From positions 1 through 64,000 of the forward strand of contig JAIXTE010000046.1 in assembly GCA_027484315.1 (NCBI GenBank): a DNA stretch of 64,000 nucleotides. The letters are read 5' to 3'. Each line of letters starts with the position of its first letter. Position 1 is the stretch's first letter. Source of the DNA: Burkholderiales bacterium. GTDB lineage: Bacteria > Pseudomonadota > Gammaproteobacteria > Burkholderiales > Burkholderiaceae_B. A program made the position numbers and the translations under genes. The notes beneath the pieces are model-generated. The model made no database searches and was not told the DNA's origin. It saw nothing but the letters and a program-made list of their open reading frames with translations. This document shows positions 20,659 to 30,200 of the stretch, in pieces.

Positions 20659-21999
20659 TTGAATGGGAGACAATACAATGAAGTTTTGCACTCGGTGTGC
20701 AAACCCTTGTTTGTATTGTCAGGACTACGCATGAGAACTGCACTAAGTTACTTGGTCGCGGCCCGGCGCTGCGAAATTGACGAATTGGGCAGCTTGGCCC
20801 GAACCTGTGATTTGATTCGTGTTGTCAGTGAATTGGTCCATCGTTTACAGCATGAACGGGGTGTTTCAAATTTGTTTCTGGCCTCGAAGGGGCAAGAGTA
20901 CGCTGAACTTCGTGCGCAGCGAATCGAAGCCTCGGACACTTCACATCAGGCTGTGCTCCAACTTCTCGACCCTGAGGACAATACAGCCCAGTTCAGTGGT
21001 GGCGCGCGCCTTTACACCAAAATTGCGCTGGCCCTGCATGCGCTCGACGAGCTTCAGGTGTTGCGCCAATCGGTAAGCCGGTTGCAGTGCAACCCGGAAG
21101 CCAATACAGAGCGTTACAAAAAATTGGTCAATGTTTTGCTGGCGTTGATTTTCGAGGCGGCCGACGTGGCAGTTGACCCGGACATCTCTCGCCTGTTGAT
21201 TGCTTTGTTTCACTTGATGCAGGGCAAGGAATTTGCAGGCCAGGAAAGAGCCACCGGCGGCGCTGCATTTGCAGCAGGGTGTATTGGCAATGAGCAGAAA
21301 CAATCGCTTGAGTTCCTGATTGAAATGCAAGACCAGGCCCTACAGCGCTTTGAATCGTTCGCGGGGCATTTGAACCGCGAGTGGCAGGCCTTGCAGGCCA
21401 GCATGCCGCTGGCTGAATTGCAGGGTATGCGTCGCAATCTTCTAGACAGTCGAGCAGGCAAGCTCAATCGCACCCTGTCTGACCAATGGTTTTCCTGTTG
21501 TACCTTGCGCATGGATGAACTGCACAACGTGGAAATGCACATTGCCAGTGTGCTGCAGCAACTGTGCCAGGAAAAAATCAGCAAGCTTCAACACGAACTG
21601 GATGCCCAAGAGCAGGTGCTGCCGGCATTCGACGACCCCAAGGCCTTGTCGCCCCTTGCGGCATTTACTGCGCAAGTACCCGCTGAGAGCCTTCTTTCAG
21701 AAGGTGAGCAGGGTGCAGTTGGCCCACACCTCACGCAGGCCGTGGTGGAGATGTTGCAGGTGCAGTCTGCAAGGCTTCAAACATTGACAGAGGAGTTGGC
21801 GCAAGTGCGCACTTCTCTGGATGAGCGCAAGTTGATCGAGCGCGCCAAGGGAATCTTGATGACGTATCGTGGTTTGGATGAGGAAAGCGCTTATCGCTTT
21901 TTGCGCAAGAGTGCGATGGATCACAACCGGAGAATTGTGGATGTGGCCCAGTCAGTGTTGTCTTTGTCAGAAGTGTTGCCAGGACCGGGAAAATCCTGA
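20659..21999 (+). CDS. NasR-like regulator: NIT (nitrate/nitrite-sensing) domain + C-terminal ANTAR domain
   Basis: LVHRLQHERGVSNLFLAS typical NIT start; LDERKLIERAKGILMTYRGLDEESAYRFLRKSAMDHNRRIVDVAQSVL is ANTAR; start TTG 20659 or ATG 20731. Confidence 0.85.
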   Translation: MNGRQYNEVLHSVCKPLFVLSGLRMRTALSYLVAARRCEIDELGSLARTCDLIRVVSELVHRLQHERGVSNLFLASKGQEYAELRAQRIEASDTSHQAVLQLLDPEDNTAQFSGGARLYTKIALALHALDELQVLRQSVSRLQCNPEANTERYKKLVNVLLALIFEAADVAVDPDISRLLIALFHLMQGKEFAGQERATGGAAFAAGCIGNEQKQSLEFLIEMQDQALQRFESFAGHLNREWQALQASMPLAELQGMRRNLLDSRAGKLNRTLSDQWFSCCTLRMDELHNVEMHIASVLQQLCQEKISKLQHELDAQEQVLPAFDDPKALSPLAAFTAQVPAESLLSEGEQGAVGPHLTQAVVEMLQVQSARLQTLTEELAQVRTSLDERKLIERAKGILMTYRGLDEESAYRFLRKSAMDHNRRIVDVAQSVLSLSEVLPGPGKS

Positions 22000-22055
22000 A
22001 ATTTCGGCGCAACCCAAGAAGTCAGGTTGCGCCGGTTTGCGGATTTTCAGGTGAA

Positions 22056-22418
22056 TCAGTTGGTGGATTCGTTGGCCTTGCTGCCTTCACCTTTGGCCAG
22101 CGACCGAGGGGCTTCTGAACTGCGGACCCAAGGTTGTGGGTTGGTGCCGTCGCCGAAGTCAGCAAACTGGAATCCTTCCATTTTCCGAACCACTTCGGAG
22201 CGGCTCAATACGCCGCTGGAGGCTGGTGAAGTGCTGTAGGTGCCGTCAAGCACGTTGGCCATGTTCATGCTATCGGTTTTTGACAACACTTTGGCACGGG
22301 TCAAATCTGACTTTGTTTTCTGGGCTGGCAGGTAGGTGGCGTCACCCCCTTCTGGCTGGGCCAAGGCGATAGTGCTGCTCAAACACAGTGCTACACCAAC
22401 AGCAAACATCTTTTTCAT
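22056..22418 (-). CDS. Hypothetical exported protein
   Basis: Signal peptide MKKMFAVGVALCLSSTIALAQ; no recognised domain. Confidence 0.6.
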   Translation of the reverse strand: MKKMFAVGVALCLSSTIALAQPEGGDATYLPAQKTKSDLTRAKVLSKTDSMNMANVLDGTYSTSPASSGVLSRSEVVRKMEGFQFADFGDGTNPQPWVRSSEAPRSLAKGEGSKANESTN

Positions 22419-22533
22419 GACTAATCTCCTTCAGGGGTTGGTTTGGTTTCAGCAGCTCGGCTGCATGGAAATCATTGTGACCAACCCGTCTGAAATAACC
22501 CCGCCCGTTTTGATTAACAGCGGTGGGACGGAA

Positions 22534-24159
22534 TCATGAATATTGGATGAACAACTGTTTGGCCACAGCTTCCGCCACTTCAATGCCATCCACCCCGGCA
22601 GAAAGAATACCGCCCGCATAGCTGGCGCCTTCGCCCGCGGGGTACAGCCCTTTCACATTCAGGCTTTGGAAGTCGTCGCCCCGCGTGATGCGCAAGGGTG
22701 ATGAAGTGCGGGTTTCAACGCCGGTCAACACCGCGTCGTGCATGTCGAAGCCTTTGATCTTTTTGCCGAAAGCGGGCAGTGCTTCGCGCATGGCAGTGAT
22801 GGCGTATTCCGGCAGGGCGGTGGCCAAATCGGTGAGGTGTACGCCCGGCTTGTAGGAAGGCTCCACGCTGCCCAGTTCGGTGGATGGTTTGCCGGCGATG
22901 AAGTCGCCAACCAGTTGGCCGGGTGCCTCGTAATTGCTTCCACCCATCGTGAATGCATTCGATTCAAGCTGGCGTTGAAAATCAATACCCGCCAATGGGC
23001 CACCGGGGTAGTCTGCCGGGCTGATGCCCACCACAATGCCTGCGTTGGCATTGCGTTCGTTGCGTGAATACTGGCTCATGCCGTTGGTCACCACGCGGCT
23101 TTCTTCGGAGGTGGCAGCCACCACAGTGCCGCCGGGGCACATGCAAAAGCTGTACACCGAACGGCCGTTGGCAGCATGGTGTACCAGTTTGTAATCGGCC
23201 GCGCCCAGCAAGGGGTGCCCTGCATGTTGGCCCAATCGTGCGCGGTCAATCAAGCCCTGCGGGTGTTCAATTCGAAAGCCGACTGAAAAGGGTTTGGCTT
23301 CCATGTACACGCCGCGCTCATGCAGCTTGGCAAAGGTGTCGCGCGAGCTGTGTCCCAGCGCCAGCACCACGTGGTCTGCGCGCAATTCGTAGTGACTGTT
23401 GTCTTGAAGGTTTTCAATGGTCAGGCCGCGAATGTGTCCGTTATCAATTTGAAAGTCGCTGACCCGTTGCTGGAAGCGAATTTCACCGCCCATTGCGATG
23501 ATTTGCTCGCGCATGTTTTCAACAACCTTGACCAATCGAAAGGTGCCAATGTGGGGCTTGCTGACCAGCAGAATTTCTTCAGGCGCACCGGCCTTCACAA
23601 ATTCGGTCATGACCTTGCGGCCCAAAAAGCGTGGGTCCTTGATCTGGCTCCACAGCTTGCCATCTGAAAAAGTGCCGGCACCACCTTCACCAAACTGCAC
23701 GTTCGATTCGGTGTGCAACACGCGTTTGCGCCACAGCCCCCAAGTGTCCTTTGTCCTTTCCCGCACTGGCTTGCCACGTTCAATTACGATCGGCTTGAAG
23801 CCCATTTGCGCCAGCATCATGGCCGCAAAAATACCGCAAGGGCCAAAGCCAATCACCACGGGCCGAATGGCGGGTGCCTCTTTCACCTGGGTGATGAGGT
23901 GGTACGCCATGTCGGGTGCAGGGCGAATGTGCGAATTGGCGACAAATTTGGCCAGCAATTTCGCTTCGAGCTGCGGGTTGCCCAACTCGACATCCACGAT
24001 GTAGACCAGCAGCAGCTTTTGCTTGCGCGCGTCGTAGCTTCGCTTGTAAATCGTGTGGCTTTGAATGTCCGCGGGCGATATGTCGAGTGTGCGGACGATC
24101 AGTTCCTGCAGGGCGTGTTCGGGGTGGTCAAGCGGTAGCTTGAGTTCGGATAGGCGGAT
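22534..24159 (-). CDS. NAD(P)/FAD-dependent oxidoreductase
   Basis: VIGFGPCGIFAAMMLAQMGFKPIVIERG, GAGTFSDGKLWSQIKD, YPAGEGASYAGGILSAGVDGIEVAE; start chosen at MIRLSELKLP. Confidence 0.88.
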   Translation of the reverse strand: MRLSELKLPLDHPEHALQELIVRTLDISPADIQSHTIYKRSYDARKQKLLLVYIVDVELGNPQLEAKLLAKFVANSHIRPAPDMAYHLITQVKEAPAIRPVVIGFGPCGIFAAMMLAQMGFKPIVIERGKPVRERTKDTWGLWRKRVLHTESNVQFGEGGAGTFSDGKLWSQIKDPRFLGRKVMTEFVKAGAPEEILLVSKPHIGTFRLVKVVENMREQIIAMGGEIRFQQRVSDFQIDNGHIRGLTIENLQDNSHYELRADHVVLALGHSSRDTFAKLHERGVYMEAKPFSVGFRIEHPQGLIDRARLGQHAGHPLLGAADYKLVHHAANGRSVYSFCMCPGGTVVAATSEESRVVTNGMSQYSRNERNANAGIVVGISPADYPGGPLAGIDFQRQLESNAFTMGGSNYEAPGQLVGDFIAGKPSTELGSVEPSYKPGVHLTDLATALPEYAITAMREALPAFGKKIKGFDMHDAVLTGVETRTSSPLRITRGDDFQSLNVKGLYPAGEGASYAGGILSAGVDGIEVAEAVAKQLFIQYS

Positions 24160-24418
24160 CATGGCTGTAGTACCTTGTGGATCTGTTTTTCGGATCAAGG
24201 CTGTATTTTAAATGCTCTTTTGAAACGGTTCATCAACTTTTTCACGGTTGACTTTTTGCGGGTGTCGGCTACGGGGGTTACCTGCGTGGGGTGTGCTTTC
24301 TACACCTGCTTTCAATAAATGGGCCAAGTAAGTGGTCGCTTGGCATGCCCAATGGGCAAGGCGATGTTTCAGGCGCTCCTTTTTCCAGAGCGCTGTATCG
24401 CTCAGTAATGTGCATGGC

Positions 24419-27088
24419 TTAGCTAGCAGGCTGGGTTTTTTGCGGTGCTTCGCTTTCGTCGTAAAAATTATGGGTGTGGGCGATGAGGTTGTCGAGAGTG
24501 AACCCGCCACCCAGGCCTTGATCGAAAGTCGAGTTGACGTTATCAACCCAACCTGAACCATGCAAGGCACCCATCACCTGCGCGATAATGGTGGCGCAGG
24601 TGTCGCTGTCTTTGGTGACCAATGCCGCCATGTTTACAGCAAGGGCCGGGTTTTCATAACCAAATTTTTCAAGTAGAAACACAACGGTTGGAAAGGTTGC
24701 GCCAAGGTATGATCGACTGTTCCAACGTTGCAGTACAGCAGCAGTCTCGATGCTGTTTAGATGCTCTGTATTCTTGTTTTGCTCAAGCGCTGTTTGAACC
24801 GAACCCGCATTAACTGATTTCGCCTTATCCAACTGTTCTTGGGTTGGATTGTTCGGCAATATGCTGCGCCCTTTCAGGAATTCGCTGGGTAGCCGCTCTG
24901 TACGCCAGTACGGGTCGCCGTCAACAGGTACAGCGTTATCGTCTAGCCTAAACAGTTGGCCGGGATGTTCCAGTTCACTGGCGACGTCGTAAAATGTATT
25001 GATGAAAAAGTTTTGGGGAATTTCGAGTTTCTTGTCGACATTTTTTTCTGCTTCAAGTCGCAAATTGATGCATTTGGCCATTAGCATCACTTGCCCTACA
25101 CAGGCCACCGCTGAGAATGAACTGGGGTGGGTAACCTGATTGCTGATTAAAATCTGTTTAACCAAGTCCTGGGTTGTGGCCCCCGACGCCAGCACAGGCA
25201 ACAGATCGTAGCCAATTCGCATCATGCCGCCATTGCCTGCGCCGCCCGCGCGGCAAATCTGCCCTTTTTTGTCAAAATCATAAATTGCCACGTCGCGCCA
25301 CTCGAGTTCATGCCGAGTCTTGTCTTGACACATTCTGAGCGTACTTGCCGCTCCGCGGATTCTAAATGTACGTGTTGGGTTCTGGGGGTGATTTGGGAAG
25401 GCAGGTGTACGAAAGGTAGCCAAAGTTTTCATTGCGAGTTCGTTTAGATCCGCTTTACCGTCTTTTATCCAGGCCATTTTAGCCACTGCACTCAATGCAC
25501 CTTGTTGGGTGTCGTCTGTTGCCCCGTGACCGCCACCATTGTATTTTTTTAGCTGGGTGATCAAGATTTCATCTTTTCTTTTTTGGGTAGTGCTGCTATC
25601 CCGGTACTCTCGGTTTTCTATTAACTTGCTTTCAAGCACTGTCTTTCTGGGTGGCTTTCTATCGGTAATCCCAGGTGGAAATACGTAAAAGTGCGACTCC
25701 AAATCCGCCCCCAGCGCATCGCCATGAAACCCTGCTTTATAAATGTCAGTGGCGAAGTTCCCTGCTTCCTCGGCAGTCAGCGTCGGCAACTGAAATTCAT
25801 CCTTGCTGGCTAACTTGGTAATGCCATCCACATTGATGGGCATGTATGGGAGTTTACCTAGTGAAAACTCTCCGACTGTTGGTATATTTTTGGCAAGCTC
25901 TTGGAATGTAAGTTTTACGCTTTTTCCCGGTTTGGGAGTGGCGGGTGTTGATCCAGATGCCGGTGTTATGACTGATGTTGATGCAGGTTTTGGTGTAAAC
26001 GTTGGTTTAGGTGTTAGCGCAGGTGTTGCTACTGGTGCTGTTGCATTTGCTTGTGCTGCTGCTCGTGCTGGTCTAAGTGTTGGTAGTGCTGTTGGCGCAG
26101 GTTTTGGTGTTGATGCGGCAGCGGCTTTTGGGGTTTGGCTTGCAGCAGCAGGGCGAACTGCGGAACTAGAACTATCGACCGAAGCCGGATCAGCCTTCGC
26201 CGTTGTTGTTTTCGCTTGAATTATTTCTTTATTAATTTGAAGGCACGCAGCTAGCAAATCATTTTCCTGATTCCTCGTATTGACGAAGTGTTGGTTGCGT
26301 TGTTCCCGCCCTTGTTTTATCAATCTGTAGAAATGCTGTTGCACTTCGTTAATAGTAAATCCGTTTTTTTGTTGGGCACACATTTCCCTGAACGAATACA
26401 ACACCGCCAGGCTGGCACTGCGCCCAATTCCTTTGGCGCTGTAAAACTGCGGGCATGGCTTATTTGTTGTGGCGTTCGGTGGATTGCTGTCTTCAGGCTT
26501 AGGTTCTGGCACATGTTTTAACGCGGCCAACAGTGTTTCCGAATTCAGGCTTTTGCCTCTATAGTTGGGGCAAAATTCCCGGAATTCAATTTTTTTATCT
26601 GGCTTACCTGCAACCTGAAAGGTAATTTTTCCCGAGTGATATTTGAGTCCATTCGCATCTGTTCGAGTGGTTTTTGTAAGTGATGTCAGTGTGACGTCGT
26701 CTGAAAGCTTTACCCTGTCGATTGGTGGTTGGTCAAACTGAGCAAGTATTTGCTCGATCAAGCTCGACGAGTTTGCTTTTATTGGCTTGGTTTGCATGTT
26801 CGTAATGCGGTCGAAGCTGTGGCTGCTTCCAAAGCTGACCAAACATGAGCCTTTTTTATACGCCTCAAGCAATCTCGGTTTTAGGCTTGCAAGTGCATCA
26901 TCAACTTTCCGGTTTTCGCCCAAAGAAGCGCCCACCACTGTTTGCACTTTGTCGACTACGTTTCTAAGTTCAAATTCGATGTGATGGCTGTCAATACCAT
27001 TTTCAATTGGCTTCTTGTCGGTGCTTGCTTCACACGGGGGGCAGTGTGCACCGCTGGTTTGGCTTGGGCTTACTGTTGATGTGATCAT
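24419..27088 (-). CDS. Large putative effector: N-terminal tyrosine-phosphatase-like domain, Pro/Ala/Thr linker, C-terminal ADP-ribosylglycohydrolase-like domain
   Basis: PTP P-loop-like FYSAKGIGRSASLAVLYSF and Q-loop-like VNTRNQENDLLAACLQI; ARH-like YKAGFHGDALGADLESH, RAGGAGNGGMMRIG, TKDSDTCATIIAQVMGALHGSG. Confidence 0.7.
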   Translation of the reverse strand: MITSTVSPSQTSGAHCPPCEASTDKKPIENGIDSHHIEFELRNVVDKVQTVVGASLGENRKVDDALASLKPRLLEAYKKGSCLVSFGSSHSFDRITNMQTKPIKANSSSLIEQILAQFDQPPIDRVKLSDDVTLTSLTKTTRTDANGLKYHSGKITFQVAGKPDKKIEFREFCPNYRGKSLNSETLLAALKHVPEPKPEDSNPPNATTNKPCPQFYSAKGIGRSASLAVLYSFREMCAQQKNGFTINEVQQHFYRLIKQGREQRNQHFVNTRNQENDLLAACLQINKEIIQAKTTTAKADPASVDSSSSAVRPAAASQTPKAAAASTPKPAPTALPTLRPARAAAQANATAPVATPALTPKPTFTPKPASTSVITPASGSTPATPKPGKSVKLTFQELAKNIPTVGEFSLGKLPYMPINVDGITKLASKDEFQLPTLTAEEAGNFATDIYKAGFHGDALGADLESHFYVFPPGITDRKPPRKTVLESKLIENREYRDSSTTQKRKDEILITQLKKYNGGGHGATDDTQQGALSAVAKMAWIKDGKADLNELAMKTLATFRTPAFPNHPQNPTRTFRIRGAASTLRMCQDKTRHELEWRDVAIYDFDKKGQICRAGGAGNGGMMRIGYDLLPVLASGATTQDLVKQILISNQVTHPSSFSAVACVGQVMLMAKCINLRLEAEKNVDKKLEIPQNFFINTFYDVASELEHPGQLFRLDDNAVPVDGDPYWRTERLPSEFLKGRSILPNNPTQEQLDKAKSVNAGSVQTALEQNKNTEHLNSIETAAVLQRWNSRSYLGATFPTVVFLLEKFGYENPALAVNMAALVTKDSDTCATIIAQVMGALHGSGWVDNVNSTFDQGLGGGFTLDNLIAHTHNFYDESEAPQKTQPAS

Positions 27089-27273
27089 TGTTGAGCATAC
27101 AAATCTAAAAACTTCTGTGGTTTTGTATTCTTACCAAGTTCAGTTCTAGAAATGATGTATTTCGTTCTGTAGAAATCATACCCGTTGGTTTTATAAAGCT
27201 ATGCAGGTGGCTGATGGGAACTGCATCCACACGCGTGTTACTTAGCGCAGTTAACTACTCCCATTCACACCTC

Positions 27274-30200
27274 ATGATCAACGCCACGCAAAACGCCCAA
27301 CCGTTTTTCCGCAACCAACACCAAGCTGCCGAAAGTCGGCAAGCTGGCGCAATTCAAGCACCGACACCTTCAGCTGATGTACTTGCTGCTATACCGCAGG
27401 GCAGGCTTGGAGGCGTAGCTAAAGCAGCTGATACAGCGGAAAGATTCAAGCAGGAATTGCAGGAGTGGGTAGACCAAGCGCCAATTGAGGAGAGACGAGA
27501 CAGAAAAAAAGCAGCCAAAACAATTTTTGAGGTATATGAAAATGCTGGGAAGAGTTTACAGTTGGGTAATCTATCGCTTACATCCATGCCAAGTTTGGTT
27601 CTCCTAAGCAATTTGCAAACCCTTGTGTTGTACGACAACAAGCTTGATGCATTGGCAGAAAACCCACATGCAGCAACGGCATTTTTCGAGGAATTGAGCC
27701 AGCTAAGTAATTTGGAACTGATTAGATTGCCTTACGATAATCTCGACGTGTTAGCACAAAACCCGCAAACGGCAATAGCACTTTTCGAAGGTTTGGGCCA
27801 GCTACGCAGCTTGCAAACCCTGGAGTTGAGTTGGAACGACCTTGGTGCTTTTGCAGCAGCAAACCCGTACGTCGCAAAAGCAATCGCTTATGGTTTGGGT
27901 CAGCTACGCAGCTTGCAAACCCTAAGGTTGGATTATAACCACCTTGGTGCTTTTGCAGCAGCAAACCCGTACGTCGCACAAGCAATCGCTGATGGTTTGG
28001 GCCAGCTACGCAGCTTGCAAACCCTGAAGTTGAGTTGGAACGACCTTGGTGCCTTTGCAGCAAACCCGCAAGCAGCAAAAGCATTTTTCGCAGGAGTGAG
28101 CCAGCTAAGCAATTTACAAATCCTGGAGTTGAGTCGGAACGACCTTGGTGCTTTTGCAGCAAACCCGCAAGCAGCAGAAGCAATCGCTGATGGTTTGGGC
28201 CAGTTACGCAATTTACGATCCCTGGACTTGAGTGGGAATAACTTTGGTGCATTGGTAGAAAACCCGCAAGCAGCAAAAATATTTTTAGAAGGTTTGGGCC
28301 AGCTACGTAACTTGCAGACCCTGAATTTGCGTTGTAACGAACTTGGTAGATTATTTGAAGACCCGCAAACAGCAAAAGTATTTTTCAAAGTTTTGAGCCA
28401 GCTCGGCAATTTGCAGACTCTTATTCTGGGGCAGAACGAACTTAGTAGGTCACTTGAAAACCCGCAAATAGCTCAAGTTTTTTTCGACGGATTGGGACGG
28501 CTAAGTAATTTGCAATACCTCGATTTACAGGATAACGATCTTGGAAACCTAGCTAAAAATCAGCAAATAGCAAAAGCATTTTTTGATGGTTTGGGCCAAC
28601 TAAGCCATTTGCAAGGCCTTAACTTGTCGAGAAATGAGCTTGGTAACCTAGCTGGAAACCCAAAAGCAGCAATAGTATTTTTTGAAGTTTTGAGTCATCT
28701 AAGCAATTTGCAAACCCTAGACTTGATGTTCAACAAACTGGGCAACCTAGCGGAGAACCCGCAAGCAGCAAAAGTATTTTTTGAAGGTTTGGGCCAGCTA
28801 GGCAATTTGCAAATCCTAGAGTTGAGTTATAACGGCCTTGGTGCTCTTGCAGCAAACCCGCAGACAGCAAAAGATTTCGCCGAAGGCTTAGGCAAGCTGA
28901 GCAATTTGCAAACTCTTGATTTGAGCGAGAATCATCTTGACTATCTGACTGGCAACACCCAAGCTGCGTACGCTTTTATTGATGGGTTAGGTAAGCTTAG
29001 GAATTTGCGAAAGCTTTCTTTGAACGGTAACGCTATTTTCAGTCTTTACAAAAATCAGGAGGTAGCCCGAGCTTTCCTAGAAGGTCTGCGTCAGTTTCGG
29101 CAATTACGCGAACTGGGACTTGAAGAATGCCTACCAAATTATTGGATTAAAAATCCACAGTTAGCCAAATTATTCTTCGATGTTTTGGGCAGTTTTAGCC
29201 ATTTGAGGTCATTGGACCTATATCGGAATCGGTTACACGAAATTTTTTGTGATTATCCGGTCGTCACAGAAGCGTTGTTCAACTGCGTAGTACAACTAGA
29301 ACAACTACAAAATTTGAGTTTACCGTCATACTTTGACGATAACGGTTACGGAGAAGATTGGTGTGATGGAATGGATGAAGATCCGCGTTCGGTAGTGTAT
29401 GACCAAGTTTGTGATCGCTTCACACAACTCATTACTTTTCGAGCATCGTTACGCCAGCACCACATTGAATCGGAAAGCACTGCAATTATTGAACAAGGCC
29501 AGCTGTGGACTCCAACCATTGCTGAAAAGCTGTTTGAAAGATGCGCCACACTAACCGACGCCGTGTCGGCCTATGAACTGCTGACACACGTGCACGACAA
29601 AGGCGAACTGAGTTGGCCTGAAGTCCAGAGCAATCTAAAAACAGTCTGCTTGGCTGTTGCCACAAACCTGATTGGCACTGACACACAAGGTGAGGAAGCC
29701 TTGGCAAAAGTACGAAATCAGGAAATGGCCTACCTGCTAAGCCTGGTGCAGCATGGCGCTAAAATTGGTGCCCTGACCTCCAAATCAGCGTTCAACATTC
29801 AGTTGCACATTCAAAACGGCCTACGAATTAATCAGGCCTTTTCTGCCATACAGGCTTTGCAGCAAAATCAGCAGGCCATGCTGGGTGGGCTTCAAGCCGT
29901 GGGCAATGCGTTGGGGCAGCACATACAGCACACAGCGCAACTGCAAGCGCAATACAAGGATTGTTTTCAGCAGTTGGCCAACAACCAGCAACAATTGCAG
30001 AACAAACAAAACCAGTTGGCACTTGCGCACGGCAGCATGCGGGAAATTTTGAACACTGAAATAGAAACCCTGCGCAGCAACCAGGCCCGAATTGGTGACA
30101 ACCTGCACCAGGTGGGCCTTAAAATGTTGAGCGCCCAGCGCATTAGGGCCATTGGTAGCGCAGTTGCCACGGGCGTGGCATTTTTGCCGTGGGTGGGTGC

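Noticed and set aside
24208-24570. 120-aa minus-strand ORF at the end of the ARH-like gene
   Set aside because: Overlaps the 3' end of the larger gene in another frame, no domain features.
25803-26219. 138-aa Gly/Val/Ala-rich plus-strand ORF
   Set aside because: Antisense of the Pro/Ala/Thr linker in the 24419-27088 effector gene.
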